Assembly: GCF_018919395.1 (NCBI RefSeq)
Contig: NZ_JAHLME010000006.1
Coordinates: 1-64,000, forward strand
Source of the DNA: Geomonas azotofigens
GTDB taxonomy: Bacteria; Desulfobacterota; Desulfuromonadia; Geobacterales; Geobacteraceae
Direction: 5' to 3'
Length of the DNA: 64,000 nt
Positions 16,465 to 25,426 of this stretch are shown one piece after another; the first letter of the stretch is position 1, and each line of letters begins with the position of its first letter. The notes beneath the pieces are model-generated. The model was not told the origin of the DNA, made no database searches, and saw only the letters and a list, made by a program, of their open reading frames with translations. Both the position numbers and the translations under genes were made by a program.

Positions 16465-16557
16465 TTTCGCCGACAGTAAGTCTTTGGCGAAGCACTCCCG
16501 GCACTGCATCACCCTGCAGAATCAGCCAGTTGATAACCACGCCCCGTTAAAAACAGC

Positions 16558-16573
16558 TGGCACGTTAGTTGCG
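16558..16573 (+). promoter_or_regulatory. Sigma-54 promoter of the PAS-GGDEF-EAL gene
   Basis: TGGCACGTTAGTTGCG is a perfect TGGCAC-N5-TTGC with GG and GC 10 nt apart. Predicted transcription starts near 16584, upstream of both possible starts of the next gene (GTG 16618, ATG 16711). Confidence 0.8.
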
Positions 16574-16710
16574 ATCTTCTCTGGGGAGGCGGTATCAAAG
16601 AGTGCTGACAACCAAGGGTGGCGGCAACCGGGCGGAAAATTGCGGAACCACCGTGCGAGAATGTTTGCAACTGGGTCATTGAGCAGGAAGTACACCAGCA
16701 GAGGTCGACA

Positions 16711-18951
16711 ATGGAATCCGAACGGGGAAAAGAGAAACCGAACCGGACAAAGGATGAGACCCGGCGACTCCTTCATGAACTGCAGCTGCGCCAGGTGGAA
16801 CTTGACGTGCAGAACGCGGAGCTGCGCCATACAAGGGATGAGCTCGAGGCGACGCTTGATAAGTTTACCGACCTCTACGATTTTGCCCCGATCGGATATT
16901 TCACCCTGGACCGCCAGGGGGCAATCCGCGCCGTTAACCTTAGTGGTGCCAGTCTCCTAGGCATCGAGCGCAGCGACCTTTTGGGAAGACTTTTCCTGGA
17001 ATTTGTCCCCGCAAAGGCCCGCCCTGGCTTCTCCGAATTTCTCGGAAGGGTGTTCGCCTTGCAGAAGAAGGAATCATTGGAGACGGCGCTTAACCCGCAA
17101 GGGGATGCTCCTCTCTTTGTGCACATAGATGCCGCGCTCTGCGGCTCGGGGCTCGAGTGCCGCTGTGCCGTTTCGGACATCTCTGAGAAGAAACAGGTCG
17201 CCGACGCCCTGGCGAAGAGCGAGGAGCAGTACCGTGCCATAGTAAGCAACATAAACGAGTACGTCTACAGTGCCAGCTTCGAAAACAACGCCCTGGTGTC
17301 GACCTACCACAGTCCCAAGTGCGTCGACATCACCGGCTATTCCCCGGAGGAATACGCACGTGACCCCCACTTGTGGCTTTCCATGGTTCATGAAAATGAC
17401 CGGGAACTGGTCCTTCGTTTTCTTGATGCCGTTTATGCCGGCGAAAAACCCGAGCCGATCAGGCACCGCATCCGGCACAAAAATGGCAGCGAACGGTGGA
17501 TTCTGAACAGTTGTACGGTACAGAGGACGGAAAGCGAGGGGGTTGCCACGATTACACGGCTGGACGGCTTCATCCTCGACATCACCGAGTTGAAGCTCGC
17601 AGAGGAGAGCATATTTTTCCTTGCCTACCACGATACGCTCACCGGGCTTCCCAACCGCAGCACGCTGTATAAGCGGATAACTCAGGTGATGACGGTAGCG
17701 AGGAGAACAGGCAAAGGCATAGCCTTGCTGTTTCTGGATATCGATGGTTTCAAGAAGGTAAACGACTCACTGGGCCACGATGTTGGAGACCGGGTCCTCC
17801 AGTCGGTTGCAAGGCGCCTGAAGGAATGCACGCGATACTGCGACATCGTGTCGCGGCTTGGGGGAGACGAGTTCGTCATCATGCTCTGGGATTGCGGGGC
17901 CGCGGAGGCTACAGTTGTGGCAAATAAAATCATCACTTCAGGTTTCAGCGTCCCGGAGGTCAGTGCCCCCCTTAACGCCAGCATCGGCATAAGCCTGTTC
18001 CCCCAGGACGGTACGGACTACCTCACACTGCTAAAGCACGCCGATGTCGCGATGTACCACGCCAAGAAATCCGGCGGCAAGAAGCATCAGTTCTTTACCC
18101 GCAAGTTAAACGAGCACGCCCGCGAGCGGTTCATCATGGAGGCCGATTTGCGGCACGCAGTGGAGCGAAGCGAGTTCGTGCTGTACTACCAGCCGAAGGT
18201 CGACCTCACCACCGGAAAATCCAGAAGCATGGAGGCGCTGATCCGCTGGCAGCATCCCGTCAGGGGGTTCACCCTGCCGGGCAATTTCATCGGCATAGCG
18301 GAGGAAACCGGGCTTCTTACGCCGATCAGCAAATGGACCATACGGACCGTCTGCCGGCAGTTACGCCAGTGGAGACAGCAGGGGATCGGCCCGCTTTCTG
18401 TGGCGATAAACCTTTCAGCAACCTTCTTCCAGCAGTCAGACTGCGAGGAAATCATCGAGTCGGCCCTGTATGAAACAGGGGTGCCGCCCGAATGCCTGGA
18501 GCTGGAGCTGACCGAAGCCACCCTTATGAACGATCCGGACAGGGTCCTCGGGAGCATGGCCGCCATGAAGGCACTTGGGGTGCAACTGTCCATCGACGAT
18601 TTCGGGATTGGCTATTCCTGTCTCAATTATCTGAAGAAGCTCCCGATCGACAAGCTGAAGATCGACCAGTCTTTCATTCACAATATAGCTTTCGATACCG
18701 ACAACATGGCGGTGGTTCGCGCCATCATGAGCATAGGTCGGAGCATGCAGCTCAAGGTAATAGCGGAAGGGGTGGAGAACGCCTCGCAACTCGCCTGGCT
18801 TCAGGCGGAGGGGAGCGAGGAAGCGCAGGGATTCTACTTCAGCCGCCCGCTGTCGGTGAACGGGCTAACCCCTCTCCTCAAGCAGGGGGCCAACTACCTG
18901 CACAACCCTCGCGGCAAGCTGAGAATCAGGGAGTCGGAAATCCCCCGCTAG
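16711..18951 (+). CDS. PAS-PAS-GGDEF-EAL c-di-GMP protein
   Basis: 746 residues from the ATG preceded by AGAGGT; an in-frame GTG at 16618 would add 31 residues but has a weak site. Order: coiled coil (10-50), PAS 1 (about 50-160), PAS 2 (about 180-300), GGDEF (about 305-470, LGGDEFV intact), EAL (about 485-735). EAL catalytic markers are all present: EALIRWQ, NLSATFF, ELTEA, DDFGIGYS, DKLKIDQSFI and EGVE. Both synthase and phosphodiesterase activity are possible in sequence terms. No membrane segment, so cytosolic. The N-terminal coiled coil plus PAS closely resembles that of the EBP at 9166 (both have LYDFAP-GYFT). Driven by a sigma-54 promoter. Confidence 0.9.
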   Translation: MESERGKEKPNRTKDETRRLLHELQLRQVELDVQNAELRHTRDELEATLDKFTDLYDFAPIGYFTLDRQGAIRAVNLSGASLLGIERSDLLGRLFLEFVPAKARPGFSEFLGRVFALQKKESLETALNPQGDAPLFVHIDAALCGSGLECRCAVSDISEKKQVADALAKSEEQYRAIVSNINEYVYSASFENNALVSTYHSPKCVDITGYSPEEYARDPHLWLSMVHENDRELVLRFLDAVYAGEKPEPIRHRIRHKNGSERWILNSCTVQRTESEGVATITRLDGFILDITELKLAEESIFFLAYHDTLTGLPNRSTLYKRITQVMTVARRTGKGIALLFLDIDGFKKVNDSLGHDVGDRVLQSVARRLKECTRYCDIVSRLGGDEFVIMLWDCGAAEATVVANKIITSGFSVPEVSAPLNASIGISLFPQDGTDYLTLLKHADVAMYHAKKSGGKKHQFFTRKLNEHARERFIMEADLRHAVERSEFVLYYQPKVDLTTGKSRSMEALIRWQHPVRGFTLPGNFIGIAEETGLLTPISKWTIRTVCRQLRQWRQQGIGPLSVAINLSATFFQQSDCEEIIESALYETGVPPECLELELTEATLMNDPDRVLGSMAAMKALGVQLSIDDFGIGYSCLNYLKKLPIDKLKIDQSFIHNIAFDTDNMAVVRAIMSIGRSMQLKVIAEGVENASQLAWLQAEGSEEAQGFYFSRPLSVNGLTPLLKQGANYLHNPRGKLRIRESEIPR

Positions 18952-19030
18952 CTCCTGCCCTGCCGCCTCTTCTGCAGCATCGCGGTTAAGCGGTCGCCAC
19001 GAACTGTCAACCGTTTTATCGACTATTATG

Positions 19031-19066
19031 GGCCTCGCTTTCCTCCTGGGAGCGAGGCTCCTTTTT
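19031..19066 (+). terminator. Rho-independent terminator after the GGDEF-EAL gene
   Basis: Stem GCCTCGCT/AGCGAGGC (19032-19039 with 19051-19058) followed by TCCTTTTT. It lies 80 bp beyond the stop codon at 18951. Confidence 0.85.
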
Positions 19067-19129
19067 ATTCGGTGCCGCTTTCGGGACCCGGCTCAATGAA
19101 AAGGAAGGCTCAGCGTGACCTGCTCTAAA

Positions 19130-19172
19130 AAAAAGGAAGGGTTACCACCAAGGCAGTAACCCGTTTTTCCTT
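19130..19172 (-). terminator. Rho-independent terminator of the SDR gene
   Basis: Stem GGGTTAC/GTAACCC with flanking A and T tracts (AAAAGGAA and CGTTTTTCC). On the minus strand the stem is followed by CTTCCTTTTTTTT. It lies about 46 bp beyond the SDR stop codon and may work in both directions. Confidence 0.75.
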
Positions 19173-19217
19173 TGCCCGCCAAGGTATGTAGGCGCCCCTA
19201 CGCCCCCGATGTTTTCG

Positions 19218-19949
19218 CTACGGCACCATGGTACCGAACTGCTGCTCGACTTCTTTGGGAGCGTTGAGCAGACCACGATATACGTCCTTGGACATCGCGT
19301 CCGGGAAGATGTAGTCTTGGTCCTTCTCGATCCCGTCCAGGATCATCTTGGCAACCTGCTCCGGGGTGGCTTTGTCCATCTCCTGGCCGGCTGTCATCCT
19401 GGTGTCGACAGGTCCCGGGTACACTCCGTACACCTTGACGCCGCGCGACGCCAGCTCGGCGCGCACCCCCTGCAGCAAGGAATGACCGGCGGCCTTAGAG
19501 GCTGAATAGGTGCCGTTAACGGGGAGGTTCACAAGACCCAGGATGGAGCAGACGTTCGCTATCGCCCCACCGCGGGCTGCCAATAGCGGCGCGAAGGCCC
19601 GGCACATGGAGAGGGTGCCGAGATAGTTCACCTTGATCTCCTGGCGCGCGCTTTCAAGACCTTCCGGGTCGAGCAGGCTTTTGCAATGGTTGACGCCGGC
19701 GTTATTGATCAGCAGGTCGACATCCTGGCATTGCGCCGCGGCCGTGGCCACGCTGGTCTCGTGGGTCACGTCGATCCTGAGCGCCACCACGTGCCCGGGG
19801 TTGAATCTGGCCATTCCCGCCACCGCCTGGATATTGCGTGCCGCCGCATATACCTTGGCAGCTCCGCGCTCCAGCAACTCATTCACCAGCGCCCACCCGA
19901 TACCGCCGTTGGCACCGGTAACAAGAACTACTTTTCCTGACAGGTCCAT
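19218..19949 (-). CDS. Short-chain dehydrogenase/reductase (classical SDR)
   Basis: 243 residues. Rossmann fold with TGANGGIG (cofactor-binding TGxxxGxG) near residue 11, NNAG at about 82-85, a Ser in the active-site strand and the catalytic YSASK. The sequence after the second beta strand (AAARN) suggests NADP preference, which is inference. Substrate unknown; it resembles general SDR oxidoreductases. The ATG is preceded by an AGAAGGAAAG ribosome site. Single gene with its own terminator. Confidence 0.85.
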   Translation of the reverse strand: MDLSGKVVLVTGANGGIGWALVNELLERGAAKVYAAARNIQAVAGMARFNPGHVVALRIDVTHETSVATAAAQCQDVDLLINNAGVNHCKSLLDPEGLESARQEIKVNYLGTLSMCRAFAPLLAARGGAIANVCSILGLVNLPVNGTYSASKAAGHSLLQGVRAELASRGVKVYGVYPGPVDTRMTAGQEMDKATPEQVAKMILDGIEKDQDYIFPDAMSKDVYRGLLNAPKEVEQQFGTMVP

Positions 19950-20202
19950 CTTTCCTTCTCCTCTTTTGTATTACGGTCTTTCTGCCCACAACAGCCGGTT
20001 ACGCGGCTGCCGAACTTGGCCGGGCTGCCCGGCCGCCCCTGAAGTTTCACTCACCGGTCCCGTCATGACCGCCCCCTCTTCCAAAACGGCATACAGGGCT
20101 CGTGCGGCACTGCCCGATCCGGATTCCCTCAGGGTTATAGCCGTAGGCGCCGAAGGGAGATGTGCCGCCGGTGCCGATCCACTTGCTCCCCCCCTGGTGC
20201 CG

Positions 20203-20781
20203 CTACGGTTCCGTGCTCACCAGGGTCACCTGCTTGAAGAGTTCACCGACGAACTGTTTCGCCTTCGCCTCGTTGCCCCCCTTCTGTTTCAAGGCGTAGG
20301 CCCAGGCGGCCAGGTAGTTCCAGCGCGCGCCGCCGGAGGTCTTGGGATTTGGGGTGATCACCGCGACGCCCGGCTTGACTAGGTCGTTCCAGTCTTTAAT
20401 CTTCTTGGGGTTCCCCTTGCGCACCAGGAACACGATGGTGGAGGTGTAGGGGGAGCTGTTGTTCGGCAGTCGCTTCTGCCAATTCTCGGGAAGGAGCTTC
20501 GCCTTATCGTGGATCTCATCGATGTCGTAGGCCAGCGCCAGGGTGACGACGTCCGCCTCCAGGCCGTCGATGACCGCCCGGGCCTGTTTGCCCGAACCGC
20601 CATGGGACTGCTTGAAGGTCGCGTCCTGGGTCCACCTCTTGGAAAAAGCCTTGTTGTAGTCCTGGTACAGCTCGCGGGTCGGGTCGTACGAGACGTTGAG
20701 GAACTCCTGTGCCGCGAAAGCGGTGAGGGGCAGTGCTGCTACCAGCAGCGTGGCGAGTGCGGTTCGGATCTCTCTTTTCAT
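20203..20781 (-). pseudogene. sbp: Truncated sulfate/thiosulfate ABC transporter binding protein (Sbp)
   Basis: 192 residues from the ATG after GGAGGAG; family members have about 330-350. The signal peptide (ending AFA-AQ), [55 protein letters not shown] and the start of FVGELFK are standard Sbp/CysP sequence. Then the frame changes to unrelated QVTLVSTEP and stops. The second lobe needed to close on sulfate is missing and is not found downstream. The transport permease genes are also absent. Likely a decaying remnant of a cys operon, although promoter, ribosome site and Rrf2 regulator remain. Confidence 0.75.
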
Positions 20782-20849
20782 ATTCTCCTCCAAGTTCTTT
20801 TTAGTCTACAGATTTAATAGATTAATGAGACAAAAAAATACGGTTACTC

Positions 20850-21311
20850 TCAGATGCAAAAGTCGACGACGTTCTTTTCGGTAAGTTCAGCCTGCGCGAT
20901 GCGTTCCAGAACATCAGCCAGGGTAGTGTGGTCAACGATCTTCGCAATGGCATCACGCACGTCCTTCATGACCAACCGGATGCCACAGGTATTCTCGTTG
21001 CCACACTCGGTACACTTGGCGTAGGCGGTTTCGCTGACACATTGAACCGGCGCCAGCGGGCCTTCCATCACTCGGATCGCCTGGCCCATGGTGATCTGCC
21101 TGGGTGACCGGCCCAAGTAGTAGCCGCCCCCCTTCCCTTTCCGGCTCTGCAGGATGCCGCTGTTTTTCAAGGCGAGCAGGATGGATTCCAAAAACTTTTT
21201 GGGGATGTTCTCGTCACGTGCTAAATCCGCGATCAGGATCGGCCCCTGCTCGTACTGGCGTGCCAGGTAGATAAGGGCTTTGAGGCCGTATTTGGTCTTT
21301 TTCGATATCAT
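20850..21311 (-). CDS. Rrf2-family transcriptional regulator
   Basis: 153 residues. Winged-helix N-terminus (KTKYGLKALIYLARQ, IADLARDENIPKKFLESIL, LQSRKGKGGGYYLGR wing) typical of Rrf2/IscR/CymR. The C-terminal half has a Cys-rich loop with four Cys (CVSETAYAKCTECGNENTC), consistent with Fe-S cluster or thiol sensing; IscR uses three Cys here. It lies 68 bp upstream of the truncated sulfate-binding gene in the same direction, as Rrf2 regulators of sulfur assimilation often do. A short inverted TCTA/TAGA element in the gap and a 16-nt palindrome upstream (21345-21360) could be operators. Confidence 0.85.
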   Translation of the reverse strand: MISKKTKYGLKALIYLARQYEQGPILIADLARDENIPKKFLESILLALKNSGILQSRKGKGGGYYLGRSPRQITMGQAIRVMEGPLAPVQCVSETAYAKCTECGNENTCGIRLVMKDVRDAIAKIVDHTTLADVLERIAQAELTEKNVVDFCI

Positions 21312-21344
21312 CCACTACCCTGTCGTTTTTGTAGACTTGTGTAT

Positions 21345-21360
21345 AGCCTCTCGAGAGGCT
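21345..21360. promoter_or_regulatory. Perfect 16-nt palindrome upstream of rrf2
   Basis: AGCCTCTCGAGAGGCT is perfectly self-complementary and sits 34-49 bp before the Rrf2 start codon, where an autoregulatory operator would be expected. It has no T run on either side to make it a terminator. Confidence 0.45.
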
Positions 21361-21497
21361 TTATGTCAACTATATTTTTCTGGCAACCTTACACCGCAAC
21401 ATCATCTGGTCGAAATCATTCATTTTTCACCGGTGATGTCCTGCGTATCAGGCGCAGCACACATATGGGGAATCGACCCCATCCGCATGCTCCTGTA

Positions 21498-21517
21498 GGG
21501 GCGAATAATCATTCGCC
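21498..21517. repeat. Dispersed near-palindrome, copy 1
   Basis: GGGCGAATAATCATTCGCCC, preceded by CCTGTAG. It is one base from a perfect palindrome. The other copy (43706-43725) is in the opposite orientation, with CCTACAGG on its right. Confidence 0.8.
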
Positions 21518-21738
21518 CGTTTCCATGCACGGGAGCAGTTTTCGCCCCATCCCCTCTTAGCGTCCCAGATTTCAGCCTCGGTAGCATAGTCATTTATTGG
21601 CGAAGGAATCCTTCCAGTTTGACTTGCCTCAGAAGACATCATATAGTGCCGTTTACTTAACAACCTCTTACCCACTGCCGTAATGCCTAATGATGCCGGT
21701 GGCGCGTATCAAACAATGCTGCCCTAACAAAGGAGCTA

Positions 21739-22311
21739 ATGTTGATTCATGAAACCATTAAAACTGCCTTTGAAACAGCAAGCAAAATCCCCCTAGAACC
21801 CGCAATCCCCAAGAAATTACATGCAGCAAGGGCAAGGTGTTGGGTCGAATCACTGGCAGCCGAATTTCGGAAAGAGTTTGGAAAGCCGGACTGGAGAGTA
21901 TTCTCTATTGACTGCGATGAAAACAAGAAGGAATTCCGCAGGAACGAGTTCTTATTTGACATCACTGTTAGCAGAGTAGATTTCATTACCTCTCCAGTTC
22001 ACGCCAAATCTATACCATTTATGACCGATCTAGAGTGGGCCGTCGAATCAGAGTTCTCTGGTAACACTCGAAATGTGATTGACGACTTCAACAAACTTGT
22101 GGTCGCACGATCAAAGAACAAGCTTATGGTTATTGCTGCAGGCCCTCGGGAGAAAGATGTATGGGAAACACTGAGACCTTGTGCTGCCGCTGCCACTTTT
22201 GGAGGAGCACGTGTGTTCTTAGCAGCTATTCCGCACCCACGCCATTGGAATAGTGAAAGCTTACAGGTCACGATTCTTGAATTTAAGGCCACGGATGGTC
22301 TGTGGGTATAA
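21739..22311 (+). CDS. Hypothetical AT-rich protein, weak PD-(D/E)XK-like pattern
   Basis: 190 residues; AAAGGAG lies 4 nt before the ATG. No signal peptide or membrane segment. The central part (FMTDLEWAVESEF, then DDFNKLVVARSKNKLMVIA) has Glu/Asp and Lys at spacings that recall the restriction-endonuclease-like fold, but this is a guess from pattern only. Codon use is more A/T-rich than neighbouring genes, which suggests transfer. It is flanked by a dispersed palindrome upstream and unrelated genes downstream. Confidence 0.6.
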   Translation: MLIHETIKTAFETASKIPLEPAIPKKLHAARARCWVESLAAEFRKEFGKPDWRVFSIDCDENKKEFRRNEFLFDITVSRVDFITSPVHAKSIPFMTDLEWAVESEFSGNTRNVIDDFNKLVVARSKNKLMVIAAGPREKDVWETLRPCAAAATFGGARVFLAAIPHPRHWNSESLQVTILEFKATDGLWV

Positions 22312-22368
22312 TGCAGGCTGGAGAAATTCCCCTGTCTCCATAGGGATCTTCAACACGTTGAGGTAGCA

Positions 22369-23043
22369 ATGACCAGAGTAAACGAGAGGGTGGGGGGTGT
22401 TGCGAGGGCTGTGCGGTCGCGCTGGCCCTCGCTCTGCGCATTGTTGGCGCTTGGCGGTCTGTATGCGGCTTTGCCTTCCACTTTGCTACTGGGCGGCCCG
22501 CGCTGGCTCCTCCTGGCTATCGTCTCCGTACTTGCAGTGCCACTTGTCGTCACGCATTACCAAGGGGCCCATGATGTAAACCAGGTGATAGGGTTCGTTC
22601 TAAACGGCGTGGTGACGGCGACCATGATCATGTCGTTAGCCTTACTGATAAGAGCCCTGCCGCTTCACCTGGAAAAACCGCAAGAACTGCTGCAGTCCGC
22701 TGCGGCACTGTGGCTCTCCAATATCCTGGTATTCGCTTCCTGGTACTGGAGGCTTGACGCCGGTGGCCCGCACCATCGAGCTCAACAACAGGAACACCTC
22801 AAGGGGGCATTTCTCTTTCCCCAGATGACGCTGCCCCCCGAGAGAAAACACGCTGCTGGTTTGCATGAGTGGACACCGAATTTTGTGGATTACCTGTTCC
22901 TGGCCTTTAACACCTCAACAGCCTTCTCGCCAACCGACGTTCCCGTCTTGTCGCGTTGGGCAAAGGTTTTGATGATGCTGCAGTCGATGATCTCTTTGCT
23001 GGTGATAGCGCTACTTGCGGCTCGGGCGGTCAACATCCTGTAA
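22369..23043 (+). CDS. DUF1345 integral membrane protein
   Basis: 224 residues with TTGAGGT before the ATG. Five or six hydrophobic helices (for example LCALLALGGLYAALPSTLLL, GFVLNGVVTATMIMSLALLI, LQSMISLLVIALLAARAVN) and a conserved loop with FASWYWRLDAGGP and FVDYLFLAFNTSTAFSPTD, characteristic of the DUF1345 family of inner-membrane proteins with unknown function. It stands alone; the next gene is on the other strand. Confidence 0.75.
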   Translation: MTRVNERVGGVARAVRSRWPSLCALLALGGLYAALPSTLLLGGPRWLLLAIVSVLAVPLVVTHYQGAHDVNQVIGFVLNGVVTATMIMSLALLIRALPLHLEKPQELLQSAAALWLSNILVFASWYWRLDAGGPHHRAQQQEHLKGAFLFPQMTLPPERKHAAGLHEWTPNFVDYLFLAFNTSTAFSPTDVPVLSRWAKVLMMLQSMISLLVIALLAARAVNIL

Positions 23044-23070
23044 CATCCGGGGAGGCGAACGGAGTTGCAC

Positions 23071-23313
23071 TTAGGGTCTCAGGGTGCAGGCCCCGCCGGC
23101 CCGCAACCTCAGGTACATCTCCTCGACCTTGTCTCTGGCCCAGGGCGTCCTTCTTAGGAATTTGAGACTGGAGGAGATGCTGGGGGTGTGGGTAAAACAA
23201 CGAATGTCGATCCGCCTTCCCAGCTCTTCCCAGCCGAGCTCCTCCACCAACGCGGTGAGAATCATCTTCAAAGTGACGCCGTGGAGCGGGTCGTTTGGCG
23301 ATTGAGCGGTCAT
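23071..23313 (-). CDS. VF530/DUF2132-family small DNA-binding protein
   Basis: 80 residues from the internal ATG at 23313; the longer frame upstream has no ribosome site. The sequence [20 protein letters not shown], then [24 protein letters not shown] and KVEEMY is the full conserved block of the VF530 family, small helical proteins with a structure suggesting double-stranded DNA binding. Cellular role unknown. Confidence 0.85.
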   Translation of the reverse strand: MTAQSPNDPLHGVTLKMILTALVEELGWEELGRRIDIRCFTHTPSISSSLKFLRRTPWARDKVEEMYLRLRAGGACTLRP

Positions 23314-23438
23314 CGTTTCATCCTGAATTCTGTAGGTGCAAAGCTGAGAAAAGGCGACTACTGTTGATATGGCTGATTTGCTGTAAGAAGTCAACGGAAT
23401 CAGTCCGCTCCGGGTTAAGGCATGATGAGGTGACAGTA

Positions 23439-24155
23439 GTGGGGTTGGAAGAGAAGCAGAGACAATTCAATGCAGCCATGGAGTTGTATAGCACACGGAG
23501 CGGCTACAAACGTTTCGGCGTGTTGGTATCCTTTGCCAACGTGAGTCTGCAGGCCTGGCTGGTCTGGTGTACCATGTCGCTGCCCATTGGCATCGCCGGA
23601 GAGCTGACCGCGCTATTGGTCGCGTGGCTTCTTGCCGATTTTGTGAACGGGCTGGTGCATCTGTACATGGACCACAATGATCACTACGACTCGTTCTGCG
23701 GACCGCTGATCGCCAATTTCCACCTACACCACAAACTGCCTCGTTACGGGCAGAAGAGCTTGCCGGTTGTCTACTTCATCGAGTCCGGCTCCAAAGTCTG
23801 GCTTGTCCCCTGCCTGGCTTTACTGGCGGTGGCAGCAGAGTTCTTTGGGCTACATCCGGTACTATTTCATACTCTCGTCTACGCCGGAATCCTTTCCTCA
23901 GTCGCTGAGGTCTCCCACTACCTCTGCCATAATTCGATATCGCCCGCCGTGGTATTCCTGGGCAACTGCCGAATTCTCCTATCCAAGCGGCATCACGCTA
24001 TTCATCATATGCAGGACAACGTGAACTACGCCTTCCTAAACGGTGTCACCGATCCCGTCATCAACCTCATAGCCGCCCGTTTCCCCCGGGGGTACAAGCA
24101 AAACACCGACCTCCATTACGCCACCTACTCAGGAGAGACCGGCTCGCACCAGTAA
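23439..24155 (+). CDS. CarF/TMEM189-like lipid desaturase (plasmalogen-type)
   Basis: 238 residues from the GTG that follows GATGAGGTG; the frame is open further upstream but lacks a ribosome site there. Four or so membrane helices and a full set of His boxes: [20 protein letters not shown] and KRHHAIHH, spaced as in the Lipid_desat (Kua/TMEM189, bacterial CarF) family. Known members introduce the vinyl-ether double bond of plasmalogens. In an anaerobe this O2-dependent diiron chemistry would be odd, so either O2 exposure is met or the enzyme has another job. No ether-lipid gene is adjacent. Confidence 0.75.
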   Translation: MGLEEKQRQFNAAMELYSTRSGYKRFGVLVSFANVSLQAWLVWCTMSLPIGIAGELTALLVAWLLADFVNGLVHLYMDHNDHYDSFCGPLIANFHLHHKLPRYGQKSLPVVYFIESGSKVWLVPCLALLAVAAEFFGLHPVLFHTLVYAGILSSVAEVSHYLCHNSISPAVVFLGNCRILLSKRHHAIHHMQDNVNYAFLNGVTDPVINLIAARFPRGYKQNTDLHYATYSGETGSHQ

Positions 24156-24292
24156 CGCAAGGGGCAGACGCCGCATCCTTATTTACATTTACGGTCTTAT
24201 GCGTAAATAGCGTCACAGCCTATTAACGGATAAGGCGATGCCAAAAACCACCTCAGCTCGACATTATGGGACCGGGCATTCCACCACCCGGC

Positions 24293-25426
24293 TCAAAAAT
24301 GCCTCTCCTCAACCTCCTCCGCGGCTTTCTGGCGTTTGGCCGGGGGCTTCCAGAAGCTGGCTTGCCAGTTGTCCACACCGTTTTCCCGCGCCACCCATGG
24401 GGGGAGACCGACCTTGAAATGCCTGGAGAGCGCGTTGATGTAGGGCTCGTACATGAGGCGCAGTTCGCCAAGGTTCTGCTCCAGGACAGCCCTATCCTTC
24501 AGCTTGTAACCGCTGCCGCGAAGGATGTCGCAGATCTCGTCCAGCTTCGCCGGAGGGAGCCGGTCAGCCCCTAGTTGCCGCGGCTGGGTCTTGAACACGA
24601 GTGCCAGGTCGACTACCGCATGGCGCGACATGGCAAAGGTGAGCTCCGCCTGACGGTTGCAGGTCCCCTCTACCCCAGCCATGATCAGGGCGCAGGTGTC
24701 AAGGATCGCGGTAAGCGCGGCCAGCCAGGACTGGTTGTCGTGTTGGGAACGAAAATAGGCGAGCACGGGATAGGAAAGATGCCCCTCGAGAAACTCCGCG
24801 GACCAGCGCTCCCACTCGTGCAGAAGTTCGCGAAGCGATTCCGCCCCCCCGTGATGGCTGTGCCTGCGCAGCATCTCCGAAGCGGTGGGAGGTGAACCGG
24901 CCCGGGCGTCGAGCAGGGAGATGCTCACCTCGCGTCGGGCGAAGGACTGGTTCAGAGCCGGCAGGTAACTGATCACCAGGGCCAGGAAAGCGAACCCCAT
25001 CCCTGATTCGATCACCACCAGCAGGCGCCCCAGGCTCGTTTTGGGCACCACGTCACCAATGCCGAGGGTAAAGAAGGTGGTGCCGCTCAGGTAGAGGTCA
25101 CTGATCAATGCGGTACCGCCGTCGCGGTAGAAAAGCCAGGAACCGCCCCAGTGGATGAGCGCGAAGCCGGCGATCAATACCGCCGCCCAAAGGCTCAACA
25201 GAAGCAAAAGCGACAGCGGCCCGAAGTAGCTCAACCAGGTTTCCCGGCGCCTGGCCGGAACGAAGTTGTGGATGAGCCAGGTCCAGGGACGCCAACTGCT
25301 GCGGTAGAAGACCCGCGTGATGCGGAAGCGGCGCGTCACCCGGCGCGGCAGGATGATGGTCTCGAATCCCTCCCACAGCACCAGGAGCACCAGTGCAGCT
25401 CCTAGAATCATCGCCACAATTGCCAT
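24293..25426 (-). CDS. Ion channel-family membrane protein (potassium-channel-like)
   Basis: 377 residues from the ATG at 25426; a GTG 11 codons upstream is an alternative. N-terminal membrane helix (ILGAALVLLVLWEGFETIIL), then LLLLLSLWAAVLIAGFALIHW, a pore loop with TTFFTLGIGDVVPKT (selectivity filter TLGIGD, a variant of TVGYGD) and a helix LLVVIESGMGFAFLALVISY. The C-terminal 200 residues are a cytosolic helical domain without an RCK signature. Two-helix pore architecture fits a K+-channel-like protein; the altered filter means ion selectivity is uncertain. Confidence 0.75.
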   Translation of the reverse strand: MAIVAMILGAALVLLVLWEGFETIILPRRVTRRFRITRVFYRSSWRPWTWLIHNFVPARRRETWLSYFGPLSLLLLLSLWAAVLIAGFALIHWGGSWLFYRDGGTALISDLYLSGTTFFTLGIGDVVPKTSLGRLLVVIESGMGFAFLALVISYLPALNQSFARREVSISLLDARAGSPPTASEMLRRHSHHGGAESLRELLHEWERWSAEFLEGHLSYPVLAYFRSQHDNQSWLAALTAILDTCALIMAGVEGTCNRQAELTFAMSRHAVVDLALVFKTQPRQLGADRLPPAKLDEICDILRGSGYKLKDRAVLEQNLGELRLMYEPYINALSRHFKVGLPPWVARENGVDNWQASFWKPPAKRQKAAEEVEERHF

